From positions 1,798,001 to 1,862,000 of the forward strand of contig NZ_CP062946.1 of the NCBI RefSeq assembly GCF_014898095.1: a DNA stretch of 64,000 nt. Reading direction: 5' to 3'. The notes under the pieces were generated by a model. It worked only from the letters and a program-made list of their open reading frames with translations. It searched no databases and was not told the origin of the DNA. Origin of the DNA: Thalassotalea sp. LPB0316. Lineage in GTDB: Bacteria; Pseudomonadota; Gammaproteobacteria; Enterobacterales; Alteromonadaceae. Of this stretch, positions 53,960 to 63,686 are shown one piece after another. The translations under genes and the position numbers were made by a program. Position 1 is the stretch's first letter. The number at the start of each line of letters is the position of its first letter.

Positions 53960-56797
53960 TTGAAATATGTAATCGGCTTGCTAGTGTGGATAGGGTCGTT
54001 ATGTTGGGTATTCCCTGCTTGGTCTCAAGCACCGTCAGAACAGGCGTTTAGGTCTGATATTAAATCGGTCACGATTGCGGTCAATACATCTTCTTATCCA
54101 TATCATTTTAAAAATCAACAAGGTCAACCCGATGGTTTGATCATTGATTATTGGCGCAAGTGGGCAGAAAAAACCAATATCGCAATTGACTTTCAGTTTA
54201 TGGAATGGAGTCAGACCATTGACCGTGTTGCCAATGGCGAAATCGACATTCACGCGGGATTGGCATCGTCAGTAAAGCGTTCTCGCTATTTAGACTTTAC
54301 CGATAAATTCTTCGATTCCAATAGTTATATCTTTTTGCGGGCAGATTTAGCTAATATCAATAATTTAAATCAGCTTAGCCCTTATACCGTAGGCGTCGTT
54401 AAAAATTCCGCGCATGTTGAGGTGTTAAACAAGTTATGGCCCAACTTAACGCTCAGACTCTATGACTCGCGCTATCAGTTATACCAAGCTGCACTAGATG
54501 GCGAGATTATGGCTATTGCCGGTGTTGATCAACTCTCCAAGCAGTTTGATAAACACAGTGAACTGATTAGTATTTTTCCTGCGCACAAGCGTATTGAGTA
54601 TTATAAAAACGCCTTTGTTGGTGCAGTTAAAAAAGGCAACACTAAATTGCTTAATACCATTAACCAAGGCTTTGCGTTATTTGATATTGATGAACGAAAT
54701 GTCATCGAGCGCAAGTGGTTTGGTGTCGAGAAAAATCGCGATGTCTTAAAGCTTGCCTTTTCAAATAATTTACCTCCGTATATGGCAACGTCGCCAACCG
54801 GTAAACCGCAAGGGATGTTTATTGATATCTGGCGTCTTTGGTCGAAGTATTCCGGCGAAAAAATAGAATTTATCGGCGATGAACAATCAGCCGCGGTCGA
54901 TTTAGTTAAAAATGGCTTAGCTGATATACACATTGCTTTTCCCGAAAACTTATTAGCACCCAGTGGTCTTACGGCAGCCTATGAATTATACGGTGTCACT
55001 TCAACAGTTTTTGTTAAGAGTATGTTCGACTTTACTCGTTTAGAAGATATGTCGGGTATGCGTGTTGCCGTGTTCACAACCGCACCTTATCTGCCCAAGC
55101 TGCGTCACACCTACCCGAATATCGAGTTCGTTTTATTTACTAATCATCAAGATATGATTAATGCTGCTGAGCGAAATGAAGTGAGTGGCATGATTAGCTC
55201 ATACGAAAATATGATGGCTCACCTAATTCGCCAACATTTACAAAATAGCTATTACGTGCTCGATGAACCTTTATTTACCGCTAAAGTATTTTCATTGATC
55301 AGCCCGTTTAACGATGCATTGATGACACGTATTCAAGAAGGCTTTGCACTTATTCCCATCGAAGAGTTGATTCGTTTAGAAAATGTATGGTCTCAGCAAA
55401 AAGGGTTTAGTTATTTCGACCAAGTGTCTAAAAAAGTAAAACTCACACCTCAAGAGCAAGCTTGGTTACTCGAGCACCCGATAGTCAAAGTTGGTGTAGA
55501 AACAGATTTCGCGCCATTTGAGCGCTTAACTGAAACGGGTCAACCTGAAGGAATAAATATCGACTTTTACCGGTTGTTGCAAGAGCGAACAGGGCTTGAA
55601 TTTAATTTTACTTACTATAAGTCTTGGCAAGATACCTTTGATAGTTTGGTTAACGGTGAGGTTGATCTAATTGCCGGTATTACCGAAACACCAGAACGAC
55701 GAAAAGATCTTTTATTTACTGAGCAATACTGGGATATGCCATGGGTTGCGTTATACCCCAACCGTTTGGGTAATAAAAAGACCATGAACGACTTTAAAGG
55801 TCAGCGTATCGCTATTACAAAGGGTTACTATTTAACGTCTTATTTGCGAGAAAATTATACAGATATTAATATTCTTGTCGTTGATCACCCCGAAGAGGGT
55901 TACTTAGCGATGCAACAAAATAAAGCTGATGCTTTATTACAACCCTTGGCATCGGCAGCGGAATTTTATAAGCGAGAAACCTTGAGTTTAATTTCAATGT
56001 CGGTCATGGAAGATTTGCCACTCGATAATTCAAGCTTTGCCACGAGAAAAAACAACGAGATATTACATGCTATTGTCAATAAAGCGTTGGCTACCATCAC
56101 TAGCACGGAAAAAGATGATATTTATGAGCGCTGGTTTGATATTCAAATAACGACGGGCTTAGATAAAAACTATGTCGTTCGTGTCGCGTCACAAATCGGC
56201 GGCTTTGTGATTATCGTGATCATTATCATTATTTTTTGGAACCGACGTTTATACGTTGAAATAAGGCGTCGTGAGGCGTTAGAAAAAGAAATGAAGCACC
56301 TGGCGACACATGATTCATTAACCGGGTTACCTAACCGTAATTTGCTAAAAGATCGCATTACTCAGGCAATAGCCATTCACCAAAGACAAAATAAGTTAAT
56401 GGCAGTGTTGTTTATCGATCTAGATGGCTTCAAGAACATCAATGATACGCACGGTCACGATGTTGGCGATGAATTGTTGATTACCTTAGGGCATCGACTA
56501 AGTAGCTGTGTGCGCAAGTCTGATACCTTAGCGCGCTTTGGCGGAGATGAATTCGTGCTTTTATTAACGGGCCTAAACAGTAGAGATGAGGCCGGCTTTA
56601 TCGCTGAAAAAATCCTTAAAATTACTCAGCAACCGTTTAACTTATCGTCAGGGCAATCGTTTGTTGGCTGCAGTATTGGCATTGCTATGTATCCAGAAGA
56701 TGGCACAGATGAGGTTGAGTTATTAAAAATCGCCGATACCTTGATGTATCGGGTCAAAGCTAACGGTAAAAATCACTATCAATTTAACACACCCTAG
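53960..56797 (+). CDS. Diguanylate cyclase with three tandem periplasmic solute-binding sensor domains
   Basis: The 945-residue protein begins at TTG 53960 with a signal peptide, then carries three family 3 solute-binding domains in the periplasm (about 35-255, 260-475 and 505-730). A single transmembrane helix (about 738-758), a short linker and a GGDEF domain (about 780-943) follow. The active site is intact (FGGDEFVLLL at 861-865), and an inhibitory RxxD site is visible at 852-855 (RKSD). It should make c-di-GMP in response to amino-acid-like ligands. The input with three sensor domains is unusual. Confidence 0.9.
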   Translation: MKYVIGLLVWIGSLCWVFPAWSQAPSEQAFRSDIKSVTIAVNTSSYPYHFKNQQGQPDGLIIDYWRKWAEKTNIAIDFQFMEWSQTIDRVANGEIDIHAGLASSVKRSRYLDFTDKFFDSNSYIFLRADLANINNLNQLSPYTVGVVKNSAHVEVLNKLWPNLTLRLYDSRYQLYQAALDGEIMAIAGVDQLSKQFDKHSELISIFPAHKRIEYYKNAFVGAVKKGNTKLLNTINQGFALFDIDERNVIERKWFGVEKNRDVLKLAFSNNLPPYMATSPTGKPQGMFIDIWRLWSKYSGEKIEFIGDEQSAAVDLVKNGLADIHIAFPENLLAPSGLTAAYELYGVTSTVFVKSMFDFTRLEDMSGMRVAVFTTAPYLPKLRHTYPNIEFVLFTNHQDMINAAERNEVSGMISSYENMMAHLIRQHLQNSYYVLDEPLFTAKVFSLISPFNDALMTRIQEGFALIPIEELIRLENVWSQQKGFSYFDQVSKKVKLTPQEQAWLLEHPIVKVGVETDFAPFERLTETGQPEGINIDFYRLLQERTGLEFNFTYYKSWQDTFDSLVNGEVDLIAGITETPERRKDLLFTEQYWDMPWVALYPNRLGNKKTMNDFKGQRIAITKGYYLTSYLRENYTDINILVVDHPEEGYLAMQQNKADALLQPLASAAEFYKRETLSLISMSVMEDLPLDNSSFATRKNNEILHAIVNKALATITSTEKDDIYERWFDIQITTGLDKNYVVRVASQIGGFVIIVIIIIIFWNRRLYVEIRRREALEKEMKHLATHDSLTGLPNRNLLKDRITQAIAIHQRQNKLMAVLFIDLDGFKNINDTHGHDVGDELLITLGHRLSSCVRKSDTLARFGGDEFVLLLTGLNSRDEAGFIAEKILKITQQPFNLSSGQSFVGCSIGIAMYPEDGTDEVELLKIADTLMYRVKANGKNHYQFNTP

Positions 56798-56825
56798 GTG
56801 ACATTAGCACTCATTGCTTTATAAT
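56798..56825 (+). promoter_or_regulatory. Predicted sigma-70 promoter for aspS
   Basis: GTGACA (56798-56803) and TATAAT (56820-56825), spaced 16 bp, about 80 bases before aspS. Confidence 0.5.
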
Positions 56826-56906
56826 GTCGGGCATTTTTAACGCACACGTTATGGTCGCTACCCTTTAGGTATGAAAAGGCGGCCGTTATTTTTGCAGGAA
56901 TTTTAA

Positions 56907-58682
56907 ATGCGAACTCTTTATTGTGGTGAGGTTAACGAATCTCACATTGGCCAAGAAATTACTTTAACTGGTTGGGTAAACCGTCGTCGTGACTTAGGTG
57001 CCGTGATTTTTCTTGATTTACGTGATCGCGAGGGTTTAGTACAGGTTGTTTATGATCCAGATTTACCTGAAGTGTTGGAAAAAGCCAACACCTTACGCAA
57101 CGAGTTTTGTGTTCAGGTTAAAGGTAAAGTGCGCGCTCGTCCTGAAGGCCAAGTAAATAAAGATATGGCAACCGGAGCGATTGAGGTCTTGGGTTTAGAT
57201 TTAACTATCCTCAATAAATCAGCGCCATTACCGCTTGATTTTAATCAAGAAAACTCTGAAGAAAATCGCCTTAAATACCGCTATTTAGACCTACGCCGCG
57301 TTGAAATGACAGAGCGTTTAAAGTTCCGCGCTAAAGTCACTTCTGCTGTTCGTCAATCACTAGAAGCACAGGGCTTCCTTGATATCGAAACGCCAATCTT
57401 AACGGCCGCAACACCAGAAGGTGCACGTGACTACTTAGTACCGAGTCGCACTCACAAGGGTAAATTCTTTGCATTACCGCAATCACCACAATTGTTTAAA
57501 CAATTGCTGATGATGTCAGGCATGGATCGTTATTATCAAATCGTAAAGTGTTTCCGCGACGAAGATTTACGTGCTGATCGCCAACCAGAATTTACTCAAA
57601 TCGATATTGAAACCTCATTTATGTCTGCTGAGCAGGTGATGGGGGTTGCTGAAACCATGATCCGCGAATTATTCATAAAGTTAATGGATGTGGATTTAGG
57701 CGAGTTTCCACGCATGACCTACGCTGAAGCGATGCAGCGCTTTGGTTCAGATAAGCCTGATTTGCGTAACCCTTTAGAAATTGTCGATGTAGCTGACATT
57801 TTAAAGGATGTTGAATTTAAAGTATTCTCGGGCCCAGCCAACGATGATAAAGGTCGCGTATCTGTCATTTGTGTGCCTGACGGCGCCGCAAAATTCTCGC
57901 GTAAAAACATAGACGATTTAACTAAGTTTGTTGGTATTTACGGCGCCAAAGGCATGCCGTGGATGAAGGTTAACGATATAGATGCTGGTTTAGAAGGCCT
58001 ACAGTCACCTATTTTAAAATTCTTAAACGAAGCAGCGGTTTCTGCGTTACTTAGCCGTGTGAATGCGAAATCTGGTGATATTATTTTCTTCGGCTCAGAC
58101 ACATACAATGTTGTGACAGAATCACTTGGCGCACTGCGTTTGAAATTAGGTGAAGATCTTGGTCTTGTATCAGACGAGTGGAAACCGTTATGGGTTGTCG
58201 ACTTCCCGATGTTTGAAGAAGTAGACGGCCACTTACATGCTATTCATCACCCGTTTACTGCGCCGAGCAATATGACACCGGCTCAGTTGGCTGAAAACCC
58301 AGTTGGCGCGCTATCAGACGCCTACGATATGGTTTTAAACGGTTGTGAATTAGGTGGTGGCTCTGTTCGTATTTTTGATCAAGAAATGCAGGCAACAGTC
58401 TTTAGAATTTTAGGCATCAGCGATGAAGAAGCAAAAGAGAAATTCGGCTTCTTACTTGAAGCATTAGAATACGGTGCGCCACCACATGCTGGCTTAGCAT
58501 TTGGTTTAGATCGCCTAGTCATGCTAATGACGGGTGCTAGTTCTATTCGCGATGTTATGGCATTCCCGAAAACAACTACCGCGGCGTGTCCATTAACCAA
58601 TGCGCCAGGTGTTGCAAACCCAACGCAACTAGCTGAACTAAACATTACCAGCACAGTCGAGAGCGATACTGAAGACGCGTAA
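56907..58682 (+). CDS. aspS: Aspartyl-tRNA synthetase
   Basis: AspRS, class II, charges tRNA-Asp. The 591-residue bacterial-type enzyme has the anticodon-binding OB domain ([25 protein letters not shown]). Class II motif 2 is [18 protein letters not shown], the GAD insertion domain is typical of bacteria, and motif 3 is [15 protein letters not shown]. Length matches E. coli AspS (590). A terminator separates it from ruvC; yebC, often found between them, is absent here. Confidence 0.97.
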   Translation: MRTLYCGEVNESHIGQEITLTGWVNRRRDLGAVIFLDLRDREGLVQVVYDPDLPEVLEKANTLRNEFCVQVKGKVRARPEGQVNKDMATGAIEVLGLDLTILNKSAPLPLDFNQENSEENRLKYRYLDLRRVEMTERLKFRAKVTSAVRQSLEAQGFLDIETPILTAATPEGARDYLVPSRTHKGKFFALPQSPQLFKQLLMMSGMDRYYQIVKCFRDEDLRADRQPEFTQIDIETSFMSAEQVMGVAETMIRELFIKLMDVDLGEFPRMTYAEAMQRFGSDKPDLRNPLEIVDVADILKDVEFKVFSGPANDDKGRVSVICVPDGAAKFSRKNIDDLTKFVGIYGAKGMPWMKVNDIDAGLEGLQSPILKFLNEAAVSALLSRVNAKSGDIIFFGSDTYNVVTESLGALRLKLGEDLGLVSDEWKPLWVVDFPMFEEVDGHLHAIHHPFTAPSNMTPAQLAENPVGALSDAYDMVLNGCELGGGSVRIFDQEMQATVFRILGISDEEAKEKFGFLLEALEYGAPPHAGLAFGLDRLVMLMTGASSIRDVMAFPKTTTAACPLTNAPGVANPTQLAELNITSTVESDTEDA

Positions 58683-58704
58683 TTATATTGCTGTGAAGTT
58701 CATT

Positions 58705-58729
58705 AAAAACGCGCCGCAGGCGCGTTTTT
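58705..58729 (+). terminator. aspS intrinsic terminator
   Basis: AAAACGCGCC, GCA loop, GGCGCGTTTT, then T, 24 bases after the stop. Confidence 0.88.
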
Positions 58730-58790
58730 GCTATTTAGCCAACAAATTAATAAAGTAAGCTTGAAATAAAAATAAGTAGTAGGACAAAAT

Positions 58791-59318
58791 TTGACCATTA
58801 TCTTAGGAATAGATCCCGGCTCTCGTTTCACTGGTTATGGCGTTATTAAACAAGAAGGGCGCCACTTTACTTATTTAGGCAGTGGCTGTATTAAAGCAAT
58901 TGCCCAAGGTGATGATTTAGGTACGCGACTACAAACGATATTCGCAGGCGTTTCAGAGCTTATTGTTCAATTCAAGCCAGATAGATTTGCCATTGAACAA
59001 GTTTTTATGGCGAAAAACCCTGACTCAGCGTTAAAGCTTGGTCAGGCTCGAGGCGCGGCGATCGTCGCAGCGACAAATGCCGGCTTAGTCATTGCCGAAT
59101 ATTCGGCGCGGCAAATTAAACAATCAGTTGTCGGGACAGGTGGTGCCAACAAAGAACAAGTCCAACACATGGTTACGTCAATTTTAAAGTTACCCGGTAC
59201 GCCGCAAGCCGATGCCGCTGATGCTTTGGCGGTGGCGCTTTGTCACGCCCACTCACACGATTCAATTACTAAACTACAAGGACAAGCGACTAAAACCGTG
59301 CGTCGTCGTCTGCGCTAG
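58791..59318 (+). CDS. ruvC: Holliday junction endonuclease RuvC
   Basis: RuvC cleaves Holliday junctions as a dimer. The 175-residue protein starts at TTG 58791, with AGGA upstream. It has the acidic active-site residues in [15 protein letters not shown] (Asp), [11 protein letters not shown] (Glu) and [16 protein letters not shown] (Asp pair). ruvA and ruvB follow on the same strand. Confidence 0.96.
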   Translation: MTIILGIDPGSRFTGYGVIKQEGRHFTYLGSGCIKAIAQGDDLGTRLQTIFAGVSELIVQFKPDRFAIEQVFMAKNPDSALKLGQARGAAIVAATNAGLVIAEYSARQIKQSVVGTGGANKEQVQHMVTSILKLPGTPQADAADALAVALCHAHSHDSITKLQGQATKTVRRRLR

Positions 59319-59410
59319 CTGTTATCAGAGTAAAGCACTTTACTGTATAAAAACATAGTGGTATTGTGCGCAGTATCTTAGTTGACGATACCACATATAA
59401 TAAAAAACCT

Positions 59411-60031
59411 ATGATCGGACGATTACGCGGCATTCTTGTCGAGAAAACAGCACCTGATATTGTGATAGAATGCCAGGGCGTTGGTTACGAAGTTTCAATG
59501 CCTATGACGAGCATTTATGCCTTACCGGAGGTTAACGAGGAAGCGATTATTTATACTCACTTTGTTGTCCGGGAAGACGCACAGCTACTTTATGGTTTTG
59601 CCAATAAAACCGAGCGTAAATTATTTCGCCTGTTAATCAAGGTTAATGGGGTCGGGCCAAAGCTAGCACTTGCCATTTTATCAGGTATGTCAGCAAACCA
59701 GTTTGTTAGCTGTGTTGCGCATGATGATGTGACGACCATAGTGAAAATTCCGGGGGTTGGTAAAAAAACTGCCGAGCGCTTACTGATCGAAATGCGTGAC
59801 AAGTTAAAAGACTGGCAAACCGAAAGCACGACACCGTTTACCGATGCTGCGCCACTACTTGAGTCAAACGATTCAACTTTTGTTACCACAGATAATAAAG
59901 GTGATGCGATTAACGCGTTAATCTCTTTAGGGTATACTCAAGGCCAAGCAGATAAAGCTGTTAAGGCAGTATTTAGCGAAGATAAGTCATCTGAAGAACT
60001 AATTCGCGATTCATTAAAAGCAATGCTTTAA
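59411..60031 (+). CDS. ruvA: Holliday junction branch-migration subunit RuvA
   Basis: RuvA binds four-way junctions and loads RuvB. I choose ATG 59411 ([12 protein letters not shown]), giving 206 residues as in the family; the upstream GTG 59366 extension is not conserved-looking. An OB fold, two helix-hairpin-helix segments ([15 protein letters not shown] and [16 protein letters not shown]) and a C-terminal UBA-like domain ([20 protein letters not shown]) are visible. There is no obvious Shine-Dalgarno sequence. ruvB follows after 9 bases. Confidence 0.95.
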   Translation: MIGRLRGILVEKTAPDIVIECQGVGYEVSMPMTSIYALPEVNEEAIIYTHFVVREDAQLLYGFANKTERKLFRLLIKVNGVGPKLALAILSGMSANQFVSCVAHDDVTTIVKIPGVGKKTAERLLIEMRDKLKDWQTESTTPFTDAAPLLESNDSTFVTTDNKGDAINALISLGYTQGQADKAVKAVFSEDKSSEELIRDSLKAML

Positions 60032-60040
60032 GGTTAATTC

Positions 60041-61045
60041 ATGATTGAAGCCGATAGACTGATCCAACCCATTGCCACCCCTGAAGAAGAAGGTGTCGAT
60101 CGCGCGATTCGCCCTAAATTGCTTGCCGATTATAAAGGCCAAGATCACGTCAAATCTCAAATGGAAATCTTTATTCCAGCTGCCAAAAAACGCGACGAAG
60201 CGTTAGATCATTTATTGATCTTTGGTCCGCCGGGGTTAGGTAAAACCACATTGGCTAATATCGTTGCCAATGAAATGGGCGTGAGTATTCGCACAACCTC
60301 TGGCCCTGTGCTGGAAAAGGCCGGTGATTTAGCCGCGTTGTTGACTAACCTTGAGGAAGGCGATGTCTTGTTTATTGATGAAATTCATCGTTTAAGCCCT
60401 GTGGTTGAAGAGGTGCTTTATCCGGCGATGGAAGACTACCAACTCGATATTATGATCGGCGAGGGGCCTGCGGCGCGATCGATTAAACTTGATTTACCAC
60501 CATTTACGTTAATTGGCGCGACCACCCGTGCTGGCGCGTTAACTTCTCCGCTAAGAGATCGCTTTGGTATTGTTCAGCGTCTTGAGTTTTATAAAGTTGA
60601 AGACTTAACCGATATTGTTACTCGCAGTGCGCACTTTCTTAATCTGACCATAGACCACGGCGGTGCATTAGAAGTTGCCCGTCGTTCACGCGGTACACCG
60701 CGAATCGCCAACCGCTTGTTACGACGTGTGCGCGATTATGCCGATGTAAAAACCGGTGGTGTGGTTAACCAAGCTTGTGCTGCTAAAGCGCTTAATATGT
60801 TAGAGATCGATACCGAAGGATTCGATCTTATGGACAGGAAATTACTCGAAGCCATCATAGATAAATTTATGGGTGGGCCGGTAGGCTTAGACAATATTGC
60901 CGCAGCCATTGGTGAAGAACGTGAAACAATAGAAGACGTTATCGAGCCATTTTTAATTCAACAAGGCTTTTTACAAAGAACGCCACGGGGACGTATTGCA
61001 ACTGATCGCGCATATCAACATTTTGGCATTGATAAGCCGGTATAA
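60041..61045 (+). CDS. ruvB: Holliday junction branch-migration ATPase RuvB
   Basis: RuvB is the hexameric AAA+ motor of branch migration. The 334-residue protein has Walker [13 protein letters not shown], Walker [11 protein letters not shown], sensor 1 LIGATTRAG, the arginine-finger region [13 protein letters not shown], and the C-terminal winged helix ending in [17 protein letters not shown]. The stop is followed within ten bases by an octamer-type repeat array. Confidence 0.97.
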   Translation: MIEADRLIQPIATPEEEGVDRAIRPKLLADYKGQDHVKSQMEIFIPAAKKRDEALDHLLIFGPPGLGKTTLANIVANEMGVSIRTTSGPVLEKAGDLAALLTNLEEGDVLFIDEIHRLSPVVEEVLYPAMEDYQLDIMIGEGPAARSIKLDLPPFTLIGATTRAGALTSPLRDRFGIVQRLEFYKVEDLTDIVTRSAHFLNLTIDHGGALEVARRSRGTPRIANRLLRRVRDYADVKTGGVVNQACAAKALNMLEIDTEGFDLMDRKLLEAIIDKFMGGPVGLDNIAAAIGEERETIEDVIEPFLIQQGFLQRTPRGRIATDRAYQHFGIDKPV

Positions 61046-61053
61046 GCCGGCAA

Positions 61054-61250
61054 GGCGGCAAGGCGGCAAGGCGGGAGGGTTAGAAAGTAGGAAGGTTATA
61101 AAGTAGGAAGGTTATAAAGTAGGAAGGTTATAAAGTAGGAAGGTTATAAAGTAGGAAGGTTATAAAGTAGGAAGGTTATAAAGTAGGAAGGTTATAAAGT
61201 AGGAAGGTTATAAAGTAGGAAGGTTATAAGGCTGTAAGGTGGTGTAGCGC
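61054..61250. repeat. Octamer-based tandem array C
   Basis: It begins with 8-bp words of CAAGGCGG type, then nine exact or near-exact copies of the 16-bp unit AAAGTAGGAAGGTTAT (61084-61227), and ends in decayed words (AAGGCTGT, AAGGTGGT). On the minus strand the words read CTTGCCGC, CTTCCTAC and TTTATAAC, the same NTTNNNRC pattern as arrays B and D. Confidence 0.9.
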
Positions 61251-61297
61251 AGGCGCATTATTGATCAAAAGCATGAGCGTTAACGAACGAAAAGTTC

Positions 61298-61327
61298 GTC
61301 TTTCCCGAGCGTTGTTATCGGGAATCT
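61298..61327 (+). repeat. REP-like palindrome, diverged copy
   Basis: GTCTTTCCCGAGCGTTGTTA followed by TCGGGAATCT; arms TTCCCGA and TCGGGAA. It belongs to the GTCATTCC...GGAATCT family. Confidence 0.55.
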
Positions 61328-61398
61328 CCTGCACATTTCTCAATATTTGTCGATTTGCTAGAGCAACGTTTGGTGTGACCCCATAATAATGGACACAT

Positions 61399-62205
61399 TT
61401 AACTTGCTCGTAAGTATCGAGCTAATGGTACTTCTCCATGAGTGCCATGCACTCTAAATCGGTTATAAATATTTTCAATATAACCCGTAACCCTTTGACT
61501 CATGTATTTCAATGGCTGTACCCCTTGTGGGTGTAGCCATTGTTGTTTCATGAGTGAGAAAAAGCTTTCAACACAAGCATTATCCCAACAGTTTCCCTTA
61601 CGAGACATACTAATTATAGCACCTTGAGCATTTAGCCACCGAACGATCAAGTCACTTTTATATTGAGAGCCTTGGTCTGAATGACAAAGAACACCATTTA
61701 AGTTACTGAGCTTACTAAAACGCTTTGCATTCAAATACGCCTTTTTAACTAAATCCGAAGTTGCTGCGCGCCCTTGACTGTAACCAAGCACAGCTCGAGA
61801 ATATAAATCGATAATGACGCAAACATACAGCCAACCTTCACGACAATAAACTTGCGTAATATCCGTCGCCCAAACTTGATTTACTGATTTAGGTAAAAAC
61901 TCTCGGTTTAATAAATTGGGCCGTGTGTTAATACGGCTAACCTTAGGGTAGCGCTTTTGTTTTCGAGACATAACAGCACGATAGTGCTGTGCCTGTAATA
62001 GGCGTTGAACCCTATTAGGGCTTGCTTGATAGCCTTCAGCAAGTAATTGCTCATGAATCTGCCGGTAGCCAAATGCCCCTTCAGATATTTGAATTATCTT
62101 GTCTATTGCACGTAATAACTCAGCGTTGCTTGCATCTCTTTTCGATGTGCCACGCTTAAAGTACGCATAAAAACCAGAGCTTGATACATCTAGCAGTTTA
62201 CACAA
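61399..62205 (-). CDS. IS3-family transposase OrfB, copy 2
   Basis: Identical in protein sequence to the OrfB at 24329-25135: 268 residues, with DDE motifs in WATDITQVY, CHSDQGSQYKS and NACVESFF. It lies in the -1 frame relative to orfA and is probably made as an OrfAB fusion. Identity of the two copies implies a very recent transposition or ongoing conversion. Confidence 0.95.
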   Translation of the reverse strand: MCKLLDVSSSGFYAYFKRGTSKRDASNAELLRAIDKIIQISEGAFGYRQIHEQLLAEGYQASPNRVQRLLQAQHYRAVMSRKQKRYPKVSRINTRPNLLNREFLPKSVNQVWATDITQVYCREGWLYVCVIIDLYSRAVLGYSQGRAATSDLVKKAYLNAKRFSKLSNLNGVLCHSDQGSQYKSDLIVRWLNAQGAIISMSRKGNCWDNACVESFFSLMKQQWLHPQGVQPLKYMSQRVTGYIENIYNRFRVHGTHGEVPLARYLRAS

Positions 62206-62237
62206 GTGAAGAGTATCTCCAGGCGTTCGAATTTGCT

Positions 62238-62579
62238 CTATGAACTCGAATTTTTCTGCCGTTTTTCCTTGAAGAACTCTTCCGCCTTTTTTAGGATTTC
62301 AATATCTTCATTCGCACGTTCAAGTTGTTTCTTTAAACGTTCATTTTCTTTTTCAAGTTGTTTGTAGCTTTTATCAGGACCTTTCAATTTTTTTAACTCC
62401 ACTGGAACTATTGGATCTGATGAAAGGTATTTTTTACGCCACCGCTGTATCATGTGAACATTTATGCCAACTCGCTTGGCAAACTCTGGGAGAGTTTCAA
62501 TGCTTTCAACAGATTGTCTTACAACATCCATCTTATAGCATTCACTGTATTGTTTTCGAGATTTGTATCGCATAGACAC
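62238..62579 (-). CDS. IS3-family transposase OrfA, copy 2
   Basis: Identical to the 113-residue OrfA at 25168-25509: an N-terminal helix-turn-helix (MIQRWRKKY) and a C-terminal coiled coil (ENERLKKQLERANEDIEIL). It binds the IS ends and supplies the N-terminal part of the OrfAB fusion transposase. Confidence 0.94.
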   Translation of the reverse strand: MSMRYKSRKQYSECYKMDVVRQSVESIETLPEFAKRVGINVHMIQRWRKKYLSSDPIVPVELKKLKGPDKSYKQLEKENERLKKQLERANEDIEILKKAEEFFKEKRQKNSSS

Positions 62580-62628
62580 CTCTAAATATTAAATTTAAAA
62601 AGGTGTCCACTAAAACGGGGTCACTCTA

Positions 62629-62756
62629 GTTCCAACAATCAAGCTTTCCAGCTTTCGAGCTTTCCAGCTTTCCAACCTTCAAACATTCCAACCTTCAAAC
62701 ATTCCAACCTTCAAACATTCCAACATTCCAACATTCCAACATTCCAACCCTCACCA
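62629..62756. repeat. Octamer tandem array D
   Basis: Sixteen 8-bp words in phase, starting at the IS target duplication: GTTCCAAC, AATCAAGC, TTTCCAGC, TTTCGAGC, TTTCCAGC, TTTCCAAC, then CTTCAAAC alternating with ATTCCAAC, ending in repeated ATTCCAAC and CCTCACCA. All fit or nearly fit NTTNNNRC. Confidence 0.9.
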
Positions 62757-62767
62757 TTTCTCTAGGC

Positions 62768-62926
62768 AAAAAAAAACCGCATTTAAAAAATGCGGTTCAA
62801 CTAATCAAGTTGTAGAAGGAAATAAAATTCCAGGAAACATGTCAGAGAGAAGAGATAATTACTCATTATCTATTCAATAAAGTATCTGGCTATTGGTCGT
62901 CAGACCAGTGCGCTAGCTCAGAAGAT
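62768..62926 (-). ncRNA. Candidate small RNA on the minus strand
   Basis: A strong promoter (62933-62960) points into a ~159-base stretch with no real open frame. The stretch ends in an excellent intrinsic terminator on the minus strand: AACCGCATTT, short A/T loop, AAATGCGGTT, then seven or more T (62768-62797). The middle holds a pyrimidine-rich TTATCTCTTCTCTCT, a shape often used to pair with ribosome-binding sites. The only frame inside encodes about 11 residues without a ribosome-binding site. I do not recognise it as a known sRNA. Confidence 0.6.
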
Positions 62927-62932
62927 GTGTGT

Positions 62933-62960
62933 ATTATAGTAGCGTTTTAACATTCGACAA
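62933..62960 (-). promoter_or_regulatory. Sigma-70 promoter for the candidate small RNA
   Basis: Read on the minus strand: -35 TTGTCG (62955-62960), 16-bp spacer, perfect -10 TATAAT (62933-62938). A second -35-like TTGACA lies just upstream at 62973-62978 but has a poor -10 partner. No minus-strand protein gene lies downstream before the IS. Confidence 0.6.
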
Positions 62961-63275
62961 GAAAAAAAAATTGTCAATTCGCATTAGAAAAACTAATGTA
63001 TAAAGTGTTGTTTGGCGCACTCGGAAATAAAAGTGAATAAATATGCGTTGTTTTGGTCAAACATCCGTTAAATACGCATCAATAGCTGCATAATCATGAC
63101 AAGTCGAGACAGTGTGTGAAGGCTCCTAATGCTAACGTTTGGTGAAAAATTACCTAATAAACTGATGAAAATAATTTTATTTGTTACTTTTTGATGCAAT
63201 ATTTCACTAATGCTTGTCGATGATATAGCTAATCTATTAAGATAGGCGTCACTTGAATAATAACTATAACTGTTG

Positions 63276-63686
63276 ATGTCTGATTCCTGTTTTCAATTCC
63301 CTATCAGAGTGTATTACGAAGACACTGACGCGGGTGGGATTGTCTATTACGCTAACTATTTAAAATTTTGTGAAAGGGCGCGCACTGAATGGCTGCGTGC
63401 GCTAGGTGTAAACCAAATAAAGTTTTTAGAACAAAACATAGGTTTTGTTGTCACAAAAGTAGCGATGAATAATATTGCATCTGCGCGACTGGACGATTTA
63501 TTAACAGTGACGACTCAAATTAAGCAACTAAAACGCGCTTCGATTATTTTTACACAGCAAATTATCAATCAAAACGACACAAAGCTGTGTGAAGTCGAAG
63601 TAAATGTCGCCTGTGTTGACTTTAATAAAAATAAGCCTGTTGCAATTCCATCTTTTATCTTAGGAGCTTTAGAAAGTGTCAGCTGA
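63276..63686 (+). CDS. ybgC: Acyl-CoA thioesterase YbgC (Tol-Pal cluster)
   Basis: YbgC is a hotdog-fold 4-hydroxybenzoyl-CoA-thioesterase-like enzyme at the head of the tol-pal operon. The 136-residue protein has the active-site motif YYEDTDAGGIVYYANYLKF with the catalytic Asp, and CERARTEWLRALG. I use ATG 63276 rather than TTG 63273. Its end overlaps the tolQ start by 11 bases. About 300 bases of gene-free sequence lie upstream on this strand. Confidence 0.94.
   Translation: MSDSCFQFPIRVYYEDTDAGGIVYYANYLKFCERARTEWLRALGVNQIKFLEQNIGFVVTKVAMNNIASARLDDLLTVTTQIKQLKRASIIFTQQIINQNDTKLCEVEVNVACVDFNKNKPVAIPSFILGALESVS

Larger units (their letters stand above)
61371..62628 (-). mobile_element. IS3-family insertion sequence, copy 2
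   Basis: Same 1258-bp length and ends as the copy at 24301-25558, with identical encoded proteins. The target duplication here is GTT (61368-61370 and 62629-62631). The right-hand GTT is the start of the first octamer, GTTCCAAC, of array D, so the insertion hit the edge of that array. Confidence 0.95.

Noticed and set aside
61084..61227. Regular repeats suggesting a CRISPR array
   Set aside because: Units of 16 bp are contiguous with no unique spacers, and no cas gene is present. It is a plain tandem repeat.
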